Origin: Siphonodentalium dalli
Taxonomy: Eukaryota; Mollusca; Scaphopoda; Gadilida; Siphonodentaliidae
Assembly: GCA_032622095.1 (NCBI GenBank)
Contig: CP136067.1
Coordinates: 61,144,893-61,208,892, forward strand
Length of the DNA stretch: 64,000 nucleotides
Direction: 5' to 3'
In this document: piece by piece, positions 51,950-63,441 of the stretch
How the letters are laid out: each line of letters opens with the position of its first letter
How positions within the stretch are numbered: the stretch's first letter is position 1
Program-made: the position numbers and the translations under genes
Notes under the pieces: model-generated
What the model saw: only the letters and a program-made list of their open reading frames with translations
Databases searched by the model: none
What the model was told of the DNA's origin: nothing

Positions 51950-52310
51950 TACTCCCTGCATACTACAGTAGAGGCCTTTTCGTACGCCGTATTCCATGCC
52001 CTGTTATGAGGTACGCCGTATTCCGGCCCCTCTGTTAGGAGGTATACGGTATTCCAAATATACCGGTATTCGTACGCCGACCTTCCAAAAAATGAAGTTT
52101 TCATATATTTTTATGTATTCCATATGCAGTCTAACGTACACTGCCATATAATTGCCTCAGATCTGAGGAGAAACACAGTGCAAGGCCATTAAAATTATTC
52201 CTTACACAACACAGTTCCCTGGGCATATACGCTATACTGTATGGCTGTTAACTGGTATTCCGTATTCCACCCTCTGTATTAAGTGGTATTTCGTATTCCA
52301 TGGGGATGGG
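51950..52310 (+). repeat. Irregular 'GTACGCCGTATTCC' repeats
   Basis: TACGCCGTATTCC, GGTACGCCGTATTCCGGCCC, GGTATACGGTATTCC, ATTCGTACGCCG and GGTATTCCGTATTCC recur at uneven spacing, alternating with CCCTGT/CCCCTCTGT. The origin is unclear. Confidence 0.7.
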
Positions 52311-53959
52311 GGCCTCACAGTATAGTCCAAACAATCAAACAAGCCATCATGGACACAAATAGGCTGTTTAGTATATGTTTTGAATCTGTGCCCAACCTGA
52401 TCATACTAGTAGATGAATCACAATGAGTGAATAAGGATTTCTCACTTAGTAGTATGACTATGAAAACTTTGCACTGGGTCTGAAGTCATCACTGACATTT
52501 ATTATGTCATTAGTCCAACGAAAGAGTGGCTAAACAACTTAGAACACCAAACCAAAAGAATGAATACGTAATTAGTTTAACAAAACAATTGTAAAGACAG
52601 CAATTACGGGCGAGAAACAGAAATCAAAATAAAGGTACGGTACTAAAATTGCGATAATAAACTCCGGGGTAACGAAACCAGTGGCATTGACCTAGAAGTA
52701 AACAAGCCAAAACACAAGTAAATCGATCTGGATGTAAATACAATCTGCGCTGTGGGGATAAAAATGAAAATTGTTCCATCTTGTAATTTGGTAAAACATG
52801 TGTATAAACTTACCTCCCTCGACGACTGTCAAGTTTATCTGTTATTGTGTAACAAAATCGTCAGTGGTGACAAAAGCTTTTCACACCACCATGCTCTTCT
52901 TGTGATATTGATACCATACGGCGTTGCCTTTGTTCGTCTAATTATCCCGTTGTGGTGAGACGATATCCAAGGCGAGAAGGAAATTTGTAATCCCCTGGAA
53001 TATTTACAAAATCTATGTACAGCATAAAACTTTAACCCCTTAGAAAGGCTCAGTTATGAGCCATTTTCATCACAATTTCGTGTATGTCCCTTATGCGGGG
53101 GGGAATGGTGAGAGTTGAGCATGGAGCAACCTTAGGGAAATATGTAGGTCAGATCCGATAACGATATTAATACACAAAGGAACTAATTCTATATAATCGA
53201 ACAACTTAAAATAAAACTATCACATTTACTCTTAAGTATAGTTAATTATGATTATAATTTATTGTATTATGTTGATAATGTTTGCACCAAATGGAAAATA
53301 TCTTTATTTTTATCGGATTCTTAAATTATTACCCTAGCAAACGCTGTCACGTGATCTCAGCTAGAAACTCCTGTTTCGGTATGAAGGAAAAAAAACACAC
53401 CAATCAGCAATGGGGTGGAGCGAGTGCAAAACATATTTTTCCTGTGTTCCCGCGGAATTTATAATTTGCCATCAGTTTAACAACATTGAAAATGCTCAAA
53501 GGTCAAGAACTGAAATTAGTTTTCATGTTCCATGATATTTTGTGATACTGCCCAACCACTCCTTGCATCCGGCTCTGGTTAGTTGCGGTGCCCTGTGTAT
53601 AGCGGCTCGCAGGCGGATCAGGCGGGAAACCGCTTGAAATCACCTACCTGTCCTACCTATAGTGGAGTAGATTAGTAAAAGAATTGTTCACTTTGTGACT
53701 AAAGTATGAAATTTTGCACATATGTACATATTCACATACTAATTGATATTAGATATGGAGCCACGCTGAAATTTCACTTTAACCTCTTTTTAAAGGGGTT
53801 TTCCGAATTAAAAAGCGTTTCGTGATTATATAATTTATTAAATGTCATAATTAATCTTACCATGGAACCTGCGATTTAAAATTAGGCATATAGGCCTATA
53901 TATGCAGTAAGTATATGACTCGGGGAGATATGATGGCACATTTTTAGGACGAAATTGTA
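52311..53959. other. Unassigned DNA
   Basis: No recognisable exon or repeat family. ORFs of 60-68 codons (52752-52958, 53282-53464) have no domain or splice support. Confidence 0.4.
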
Positions 53960-54310
53960 ACTCCTCGTTCATGATGACTGTCAAAATGGCAACCGTAAGT
54001 GGAAATTTTTACGTGTTTTTACTAATAGCTTCTAAACCAGTTTCTTCTGTATGGAACTGATTCGGAAATGTGACTTAATTTATTTTGTATTGTTCATGTT
54101 AACTGATACCTGGGGCAATGAATTATGCCATTCTTGGGATCCCAGCCCCTTCCGATCCCTCAATAATTCGATTTTACAGAACACGGTATGAAATTTCACC
54201 AAAATTCACCATTGGGATTCTAGCCATATTTCAACAAGAAATGAGGAGAACTGTGCAAATTAAGTGAGGCATACGGGCCATTCTCATTTAAAGTACATAT
54301 ATACACGGAA
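53960..54310 (+). repeat. Family M fragment
   Basis: ACTGTCAAAATGGCAACCG at 53976 and GGTATGAAATTTCACC, GGGATTCTAGCCATATTTCA, GAAATGAGGAGAACTGTG at 54186-54255 align with the bodies at 55600 and 61440. Confidence 0.65.
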
Positions 54311-55599
54311 AACGTGTCCTTGGTGCGAAAACCATAGTTATTATCACCCACAACAGTGTTTTTTTTGTTTTCCGAGGAGGGTTTTAGTTGGAACTCAACT
54401 GAAAAAAAATGAATGGTCCCATATAAAAGCATGTCATAGTACACACGACCGCCTGGAAACCATAAAAACTAGGATTGTTGCGTGTCCTTCAATGGGTGTA
54501 AAATCTATAAATTGCGCAAAATATCATGTATTACCTGATTGGAGGGAGTGATTAATGTTCGTTAAACCGTGAGAATATGGGGATCAATTTGACAATAAAC
54601 CAAATATATGACTGAGCTATTTTTTCATATATGGGTCGTTATCATCATCGTCCCTAATCTTGGTGTAAGATGTATACGTTACCATCACATAACGAGTGCC
54701 ATGTGAACAATGACTTTGTCATTTGACACAATCTGAGCTGTGAAACAATCCGGACCATGTTGTCAACACGGATGGGTGAAAGTACTCTCCTACACCACAA
54801 CGATTTCTGCAAGTCAATATCTCCTGTAAATTTGGCTGTTACTATCCGTCACTGTAAGATACGTTACCACTGATTTGATATCTAACACGAACTACATTTA
54901 CCAAATGACATTTTTATGGTTGAAGTAGCTGATCTACCATCATATTGGTCACAGCGACCTAATGACAAGTTGTTTGAAATTTTTTATCCCACTTTAAAGA
55001 ATAGTGCTGTAAAATACGTTACTGTAAGATACGTTACCATATTTTTATAAATTCGATATAACGCTTCGTGGATAATAAAAAAACAAACGTTGCGAATATT
55101 CAAACATTCTGTGTTGCGTCAGGACATACAATCTCTCATATTGACTCATAAATAGTTTTTTTTTGTCCGGAACAGATTATTAGTATATATGCAGACAATA
55201 GCCTATATATGCATAGGCCTACGGGTATATGTACACATGCTACTCTAATTCGCCGAACCACTCTGCCATGACCATTCAGCGGGCAGTAAACGAATTAAAA
55301 ACACACGAACATGGTGGGGAAAGATGTTTTAGTGCTATTGCGTGGGCGACACATGGTACGGTACTATATAAACCGTAGCGACAATTTAAGATATCACACC
55401 CGACAATTAAGCTACCAGCCCCAAGTCAGTTTCAAAGTTCAAAGTATTTATTATTTTCTTGGGGTGGCATTCTCGTCGGTGGTCCGTTTGTTTAATGTGG
55501 GGGTTGCGTCTCTTCTGAGTTGTCGCCGGTAGCCACTGTTGGGGCCAAGTGTATTCGCGTTGTGCTCAAAACACCTTTTTTCGAAGTGGACGGAACAAA
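54311..55599. other. Unassigned DNA
   Basis: No gene recognised. The phrase AAGATACGTTACCA/AAATACGTTACTGTAAGATA recurs at 54665, 54855 and 55010-55040, a small local repeat. Confidence 0.45.
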
Positions 55600-56395
55600 C
55601 CATTACTCATGAATATTTCAACTCAATGGAACCAAAATTATCACTTTGGCTAAAAATGGCTGTCAAAATGGCGGCCAAAATATGGAAAATTGTAAATATT
55701 TTCCCAGCGTGCCATGCAATCGCTTAAAAGTTGTGGATGATGAATAACATTGGCTGTCCACCAATTTTGTAGAAAGGTTGATATTTTCAAATATATCCCG
55801 GACATTATTATCTGCTCTTCTGTAAAGGTAAGCACATTGTGATTCACTCGGTTATTAAACATGTTACTTAATCAACTGAAAGTTCTATTCTGGTTGTCCC
55901 AGTACCTTAAGCGGCACGACAGTTTCATTTTAAATCATGCAGTATGTAATTTTGCCGAAAACTTCTTTTGGGATGCTAGCCAAGATTTTGAACGGAAATG
56001 AGCAGAACTCTGAAACTGACATGAGAGGGGCATGACCTATTCTGACCCAAGAACATGTGGAACCATTATAGGTAAGTGTGTGTCTGACCAGGTAACACGT
56101 ATAACGGGGTATGTGTCCCCACACCTAGCCTACTAGAATGACAGAGAAATGGCCAGCGTAATATACTAGCATGTGGACTAGAAGGCCTTTTGGAAAGTCA
56201 AACAAGGAGATTCGTGAAAAACTGCTTAATAACATCAAATTCTGGGCTATTGGCATCAAGCTTGGTTGACTAATGTCAGAAAAACCATTTCCTCCATTGT
56301 GCATATAAATTGCCACCAAGATGAAGAACTCTCTGACATTACCTCCCAATCGATTAACATATACTTGAGTTATTATGGAAAGTGATAGCCACCAA
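55600..56395 (+). repeat. Family M body, copy 1
   Basis: Contains AATGGCTGTCAAAATGGCGG, ATATATCCCGGACATTATTA, CACTCGGTTATTAAACATGT, CAGTATGTAATTTTGCCGAA and GGAAATGAGCAGAACTCTGA, then a right-hand block AAGAACTCTCTGACATTACC ... GAAAGTGATAGCCACC joined directly to the minisatellite at 56396. Copy 2 is at 61440-62180. Confidence 0.85.
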
Positions 56396-56895
56396 AGGTC
56401 CAACTGTACAACTCACCCATGGCCATATAATCATGTTATATATACACAAACACCACACAAATTACCTTGTAGCCACTCGCTTTATACAGACACACCTCAC
56501 ACATAACCATACAACCATACTTATGTTTACCAGTAAACCACACACATGACTAGATACAGCCATGAATCACCATTCAGGTACACCATGTACACTTCACCCA
56601 TGACCATATAGTCACTTCATTTATACATAATTCACCACATTCGTGATAATAGAGTCACTTCTTGTATACCTATTCGCCTCACTATTGGCCATACAATCAC
56701 TCCCTGTATATCTATTTGCCACATTTATGGCCATATATCCACTCATGAATATACACTCGCACACATGGCCGATCAAACACTCCAGGCTTGAATAGACAAT
56801 TCAGCCACTCACTGTATACCCATACACACCATTCGTGGCCATACAGTCACTCATTGTTTACCAATTCACGTCACCATTGGCCATACGATCACTCC

Positions 56896-56947
<52 letters not shown>

Positions 56948-57687
56948 CCCACACCCATGGCCATGTAGCCAATAAATATATACAATGTACATACACACCC
57001 CACTAATGCCCATTATAGTCACTCCAGGTATACATTGACACCTCACAATAGACCATACATACCTTCTAGATATAGCAATGCAACGCCCATCACCTCATCA
57101 TTGGCATATGGTCACTCCATGTATACCTTTTCTTCACACCCATGACCATATACCCACTCAAGATATACATATACACCCACTCATGACCATAGAATCAATC
57201 CAGGTATACATATGCACCTCACCAATGGATATACCAATACCCTGCACGACCATTCGTACACTCAATATTTGCATATAGTCCTCGTCCATGACAATTCAGC
57301 CACTCGATGTATACTCACACACCCCATCCATTAGCATACAGCTACTCTCTGTATACCTATACATCCACCAATGACAAAACAGCCACGGCAGAGATTCCTA
57401 TACAGCAAATATACAACCAAGACCACAAGGGCACTTCATATATAACCACACGCCGCCAATGACCATCCAGCTATACTCCAGGTATGCCTATACACTTCAA
57501 CACTCACGACCGTAGTTATTCCATGTACACCTATATACATTACATATCAGCATAGAACTATTCCCTATTTATTTATTCAACATATGTATACATGTACATA
57601 TACACACACCCATGACAATAGTCATCCAAGGTACGCATGTATATCTCACACATGACCGACCTTATAGTCACTCTATATATAGATACA
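56396..57687 (+). repeat. Diverged minisatellite, about 60 bp unit (orientation 1)
   Basis: Around 20 degraded units of the form CACCCATGGCCATATAGTCA, CTCCATGTATACCTATACAC. Period is irregular. Matches 63442-64000 in the same orientation and 62200-63309 in reverse. Confidence 0.88.
56899..56945. repeat. (TA)n microsatellite
   Basis: 47 bp of uninterrupted TA inside the minisatellite, arising from the unit's own GTATATAT stretch. Confidence 0.98.
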
Positions 57688-59507
57688 CTAGAAGGTGACC
57701 CGACTTCGTCCGGACTTTGACCTTGAATTGTCCATTTTGAAGGTCAGGGTCAAGTGGGGTCACGATTTGACCAGTCCAAAACACTGCCCGGACAAAAGTA
57801 CCCGACAAACGTGCCCGTCGAAATCCATCTGGTTTTACCCGATTTGACCTTGAATTGATCATTTTGAATGTCAAGGTCAGGTCGGGGTAACGATTTAACC
57901 CGTCCAAAACACTCAGTTGAAAAAAGTAACCCTATGTATAAAATTTCGTCAAAATCCCATCAAAATTGGCGATTTGACCTAGAATTGACCCGATTTCAAG
58001 GCCAAGGTCACGTCGCACGGGCAAATGGATATGCTTATGAGACTCCCCATACGAAAGTACCCCCACATACCAAGTTTCATCGAAATCCCGTGAAATTCGG
58101 GCGTTTGACCTTGAAATGACCCGATTTCAAGGTCAATGTCACGTCGCACGGGCAAATTAATAGGTTTATGCCATTCCCCGGCCGAAGGTACCCCCACATA
58201 CCAAGTTTCATCGAAATCCCGTGATATTCGGGCGTTTGACCTTGATATGACCCGATTTCAAGGTCAAGGTCACGTCGCACGGGCAAATTAATAGGCCTAT
58301 GTCACTCCACGGCCGAAAATACCCCCACAAACCAAGTTTCATCGAAATCGGTTCGGCCGTTTTCGAGTCCATCGATTACAGACACACAGACAGACACACA
58401 TACAGACACATCTTCCAAAATATACAATAGACTAGAAGGTGACCCGACTTCGTCCGGGCTTTGACCTTGAATTGTCCATTTTGAAGGCCAAGGTCAGGTG
58501 GGGTCACGATTTGACCCGTCCAACACACTACCCGGACAAAAGTACCCGACAAAAGTACCCGTCGAAATCCATCCAGTTTTACCCGATTTGACCTCGAATT
58601 TATCATTTTGAAGGTCAAGGTCAGGTCGGGGACACGACTCGACCCGCCCAAAACACTCAGTGGACAAAAGTAACCCTATGTATCAAATGTCGTGGAAATC
58701 CCATCAAAATTCGCGATTTGACCTTGAATTGACCCGATTTCAAGGTCAAAGTCACGTCGCACGGGCAAATGAATAGGCTTATGAGACTCCCCATACGAAA
58801 GTGTCCCTAGACACTCATTTTCATCGAAATCCCGTGATATTCGGGCGTTTGACCTTGAAATGACCCGATTTCAAGGTCAAGGTCACGTCGCACGGGCAAA
58901 TTAATAGGCCTATGCCACTCTCCCCGGCCGAAGGTACCCCCACATACCAAGTTTCAGCGAAATCCAGTGATATTCGGGCGTTTGACCTTGAAATGACCCG
59001 ATTTCAAGGTCAATGTCACGTCGCACGGGCAAATTAATAGGCCTATGTCACTTCCCGGGCGAAAATACCCCCACATACCAAGTTTCATCGAAATCGGCTC
59101 GGCCGTTTTCGAGTTCATCGCGAACGCACACACAGACAGACATATCTTCCAAAATTAATAGGCCTATGTCACTCCCCGGGCGAAAATACCCCCACATACC
59201 AAGTTTAATCGAAATCGGGTCGGCCGTTTTCGAGTCCATCGATTACAGACACACAGACAGACAGATCTTCCAAAAATATATAATAGACTAGAAGGTGACC
59301 CGACTTCGTCCGGGCTTTGACCTTGACTTGTCCATTTTGAAGGTCAAGGTCAAGTGGGGTCACGATTTGACCAGTCCAAAACACTGCCCGGACAAAAGTA
59401 CCCGACAAACGTGCCCGTCGAAATCCATCCGGTTTTACCCGATTTGACCTTGAATTGATCATTTTGAAGGTCAAGGTCAGGTCGGGGTCACGACTCAACC
59501 CGCCCAA
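57688..59507 (+). repeat. Three tandem units rich in TGACCTTGA/TCAAGGTCA (family N)
   Basis: Units start with CTAGAAGGTGACCCGACTTC at 57688, 58432 and 59288 (744 and 856 bp; the third is truncated at about 59507). Each has sub-repeats of TTTGACCTTGAATTGACCCG, ATTTCAAGGTCAAGGTCACG, TCGCACGGGCAAATTAATAG, and CCCCCACATACCAAGTTTCA, TCGAAATC. Units 1 and 2 close with GGCCGTTTTCGAGTCCATCG, ATTACAGACACACAGACAG and TCTTCCAAAA. More than twenty nuclear-receptor-like sites lie in 1.8 kb. Confidence 0.93.
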
Positions 59508-60062
59508 AATAACATTTGCCACATGGGCAGACAAAATCAAGACCACGGTTATATTTGGCTTTAATGTGGTCTATCGGGCTTTGGTTGTGTCTATATTCTG
59601 AATTGCACACATCAAATATGTGCCTTCGCACGAGGCTGCCACATGTCTCTTCTCTCAAGTGTCGCATCCGGGACGTCCGTTGTGCAAAAGTTGCCCTTTT
59701 GTGTGCATTTAAAGCCAAAGTTGACCTTGTTGAACAACTCTTCCCGCATGTTTCACAAACCATTTGTCGGTGATGAGCTTCGTGAGCGTTGGCTATTATA
59801 TATATGATGTATCAACTGAGCGGGAACATTGGCCGCAACTGGCTGTCTTGAAGGATGTTTTGAACTTGTGTGACGGCTGAGCAAATGTGAGCATTTAGTT
59901 TTGAAAAAAATACATTTCGTACACTGATAGATGCCTGGATAGACCCACGTCGCCTTAGGTTACTTTTCTTTTGGGCGTAGACGAGGGATGCTCCGCAACG
60001 GTGACATCATCAACGGTGACATCAGCGTTGGAGCCGTCGACTGCCGATACCTCGGTGTCCAT
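59508..60062 (-). pseudogene. Broken C2H2-like zinc-finger gene
   Basis: Minus strand, three frames. From Met at 60062: an acidic N-terminus (MDTEVSAVDGSNADVTVDDV ...) ending STPKRK and a stop. In the next frame, about 59955-59770: GIYQCTKCIFFKTKCSHLLS then RHTSSKH, a C2H2-like finger. In a third frame, 59763-59508: MVCETCGKSCSTRSTLALNA, CGSLVRRH and DFVCPCGKCYFG, further Cys/His pairs. At least two frameshifts are therefore needed to link one protein, and finger spacing is imperfect. The left end coincides with the truncated third unit of family N, so an insertion or rearrangement probably cut it. Frames could in principle be separate exons, but no good splice sites were seen. Specific family not recognised. 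Confidence 0.55.
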
Positions 60063-60949
60063 GCCATGACTGTATTGCGGGATAATTATACTTATGTATC
60101 ATATAATAATAACACGAAGTATAACTAGAGGTCAGCTTCCATGGAACCAGATAAACTTCCATGGTATCCCATTCCATGTGTGTGTTAATTTTATGCGTAT
60201 AGGTGTGTTCCTCTTCATGCGAATGCATATTGGTGCTTTGTGATCTGATGGTGGACTTGCATTGCCATTTCTAAATAAGATATTTATTCCAAAGGTTTAT
60301 GTCATTTGGTTCGACCCACCGTGGATGATTAATGACAGTCTATTGCATCATGGTCGTGACCAACTGAGCCACCATTCACCCCAGCCAATCAATTCATTTT
60401 TATTCGGTAGGGATATATTTTAGTGCGTCATCGCTACACTATAGTCATTAAAGTCTTTGTAATAGAGTTAAATGTACTGTAATCGAGATATAACTATATC
60501 ACAATCGATAATGATAGCTGAGTGCTTACCCGTCCGCTCTAAAACTAATGTTGTCCTTATATACTACCAAACACATGCAGTATTCAAAATATAAACACTT
60601 TGATTCGCGATTTTCCATTTTTCCCCGTTTACGAGTTTCGGTGGAATTTGTAAAAAGCCTCGCCCCTCCCCGAGGCATACGCCCCTCCCCGTTGGACAGG
60701 TTACTTTCATAGTAGAGCGGACATACAAGTTTTTATCTCAATATCTGATTTTCGGAGTAATTTTCCCCTTTTGATTTTCGGTGGAATTTGCCAAATATGA
60801 ACCCACCCCGACACAAACTAGTCGGGGAGCCAATAATGTCCACCTGCACCCCCCCCCCCCGATGATTACAAATAACCTTATTTTTATTGTTCCCTATGAT
60901 ATCCAGATAAAGAATCCGGATTTCACCGAAAAATAAAGGTGGCCCTACT
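60063..60949. other. Unassigned DNA
   Basis: No gene recognised. 60600-60800 has a local repeat of TTTTCGGTGGAATTTG (60639 and 60776) and CGCCCCTCCCCG (60661, 60680). A C-run lies at 60849-60860. Confidence 0.45.
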
Positions 60950-61260
60950 AGGTGCTAGAGCCATTTGAATCCAAGATGGCCGCCATTTCCTCTAATTCCG
61001 ACCAGCTGTATTTAATCGTTGTAATAGATCGGTTGTTAGGCAAAAGACACAGACAAAATGTATGCCATTTTGTTGTTATGATGTCCTTCTTCAAAATGAC
61101 GGCAAATAATTTCAAAACAAATTCAAAATGGCCGCCGAAAAATGACGTCATATGCACGAAAATAGGAAATTTAATTAATATTTCACCATATCTTCCATTT
61201 TTCTTCACATTAATCATTAGTAAATGGCAATGTTTTTGTGACAGTCATCAAGCGTGATAT
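60950..61260 (+). repeat. Repeat with AAGATGGCCGCC motifs
   Basis: Contains CAAGATGGCCGCCATTTCC at 60972 and AAATGGCCGCCGAAAAATGA at 61126, plus one TGACGTCA at 61143. Similar in style to family M (which continues at 61440) but not clearly the same unit. Confidence 0.5.
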
Positions 61261-61439
61261 TATAGAGTCTTTTTAAGACATTTGCCATTGACGAGGGTTC
61301 CGTAATAGATACAGAAAGAGGATTTGAAAAAGAGGGGTGAAATATTCGATTTTTTTTGCAAAACGATTTTGATAGTCATTTTATCGACAAACCACACAGG
61401 CTGTTAATAGAATGTCAACAACTATGTGCTTTATTTTAT

Positions 61440-62180
61440 TGGACGGATGTATTACTTCAATGGGAATGAAATTGGTGTAGAAAATTTCCAAAATGGCCGC
61501 CGAAAATATGAAAAATGGTAAATATTGCCCCAGTGCAGCCATGTGTCCTGCAATGGCTTACAAGTTGTGGTTGATATATAAAATTGGCTAATCTGTATTA
61601 TATACATTGAATACTAACATATCTGATGCATCATGGATCATTGTTACTATTGTCACCACTGACATCACCAGAAATATTGGATTTTTATCTCACAAATTTG
61701 ACATAAATATCGGCAAACATTCACTTTTCAGGGTTGGACAATTTTTCAAAGTAAAATTCAACTATTTTTGGTATCAAAGGTATTTATTGTTTTGGTCTCT
61801 TAAATGTGTCACACCACGGTGTTTATAGACCAAATTGCTCAAGATGGCTTCCAAAATGGCAACCAAATTTGTAAAAAGTTAATTTTTTACATATATCCCG
61901 AACATTATTATCTGCGTTATCCGACAAGGTAGCAAACTGTGACTCACTTGGTTATTATACGTGTTAGTTAATTAACTGACAAGTACGTTCTATTATGTTT
62001 GTCCCAGTTCCGTATGGGGCATGACAAATTCATTTTAATGTTGCAGTATGGAATTTTGCGCAGAACCTCTTTTGTGATTCTGGCCATATTATTGAAAGGA
62101 AATGGGCAGAACTTTGAGACGGAACTGAGATGAACCATGATATGTGGCTATTCTGGCCCATTATGATAAAAAGTGATCAA
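61440..62180 (+). repeat. Family M body, copy 2
   Basis: Matches 55600-56100 (AAAATGGCCGCCGAAAATAT, ATATATCCCGAACATTATTA, CACTTGGTTATTATACGTGT, CAGTATGGAATTTTGCGCAG, GGAAATGGGCAGAACTTTGA). It contains an internal duplication: the 'atggc' block occurs at 61490 and again at 61843. It joins the minisatellite at about 62200 in the reverse orientation compared with copy 1. Confidence 0.85.
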
Positions 62181-62199
62181 CTGGATAAAAGATGGATGC

Positions 62200-63309
62200 C
62201 AAGATGGCAGCCAGGAAGTTACTGTATGACCATAGGTGATGTGGATAGGTATACAGGGAGTTACTGTATGGTCATGGATGATGTGAATAGGTATACAAGG
62301 AGTGACTATATGGTTATGAGTGGGGTGTCCATGGTGGGATGCATAGGAATATAAGGAGTGGCTGTATGGGCATGTGTGAGGTGAATCGGTATACATGTAG
62401 TGTAGTGACTGTACGGTGTATTGTTGTGTGTGGCCGGTGTGACCGTATGGGCATTGCTGTGGTGTATAGATATAACGATAGTAGCTACATGGAGTGACTG
62501 TAAGGTCGTGGTGGGATGAATATGTGTACCGTGTGTGGCTGTATTGTGACATGTGGGTATATGTATATTTGTGCTGTCTGTATGATCATGGATGGAGTGC
62601 GTAGATAAATAGGGAGTGATTTTATGGTTATGGGTAATGTGTATAGGTGCACATGGTATGCCTGTACGGTCAAAATTGAAGTTATATGCATACCTGGAAT
62701 AAGCTGGATGGTCATTGACGAGCGTGTGGCTATATAGGGAGTGCCCTTTTGGTAACGGGTGGGTCGTATATTTATATATGTTGTGGATGTATTATCATCG
62801 GTAGTGTATAGGGTGTAGATGAATGATCATGGATGGCGTGTATGAGTATACATTGAGTTGCTGAATTGTCATGTGCGAGGTGTATATGCAAGTATGAAAC
62901 TTATGAGTGGTCGTGTGTGTGGGTATTGGTATATTTGGAAGGGCTCACCATTGGTGAGGTGTATATGTATATCTGGATTGACTCTATGGTCATGGGTATG
63001 GCGAATAGATATGCATGTAGTGGCTGTATGGTCCATGGTGATGTGAATAGGTATACAATGAGTGTATGATCGTGAATGTGGTGAATGTGGTGAATATGTA
63101 TACATAGAGTGACTATATGGTCAGGTGTAGGAGTATACCTGGTGTCCATGCATGGTGACTCATGGCTGTATCGTCATTTGTGGCATGTACCGGTATAACC
63201 AAATATGGCTGTATGGTCAGGTGTACGTGTATAGAGTGGGTGCCTATATTGTCATTTGTGTGGTGTTTATGTACATATGAGGTCATGGGTGGGATGTACA
63301 TGTGTAATT
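62200..63309 (-). repeat. Diverged minisatellite (orientation 2)
   Basis: Units of the form GTGAATAGGTATACAAGGAG, TGACTATATGGTCATG, the reverse complement of 56396-57687. Long ORFs rich in H, T, Y and P on the minus strand are translations of this repeat. Confidence 0.9.
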
Positions 63310-63441
63310 TGGGTGGCTATCGCTTTCCACAATAACTGAAGGATATGTTAATCAACAGAGAGGTCATGTCAAAGAGTTCTCCACCTTGATAGTGTTTGTG
63401 TACATGGGGGAACTTTAAACGTGAAAAGCGATAGCCACCCA
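63310..63441. repeat. Inverted junction between opposite minisatellite arms
   Basis: GGGTGGCTATCGCTTTCCAC at 63310 is mirrored by GAAAAGCGATAGCCACCC ending at 63441. The left part, read on the minus strand (AAGAACTCTTTGACATGACC ... GATTAACATATCCTTCAGTT), equals the right-hand block of family M copy 1 at 56316-56395. The two minisatellite arms thus diverge from a short spacer, a palindromic layout. Confidence 0.92.

Noticed and set aside
56125-56403. 92-codon minus-strand ORF
   Set aside because: Lies in the family M body and boundary block, which recurs at 63310 without the frame being kept.
62148-62552. 134-codon His/Thr/Tyr-rich minus-strand ORF, and similar ones at 62485-63301
   Set aside because: Translations of the about 60 bp minisatellite; the composition follows from the unit.
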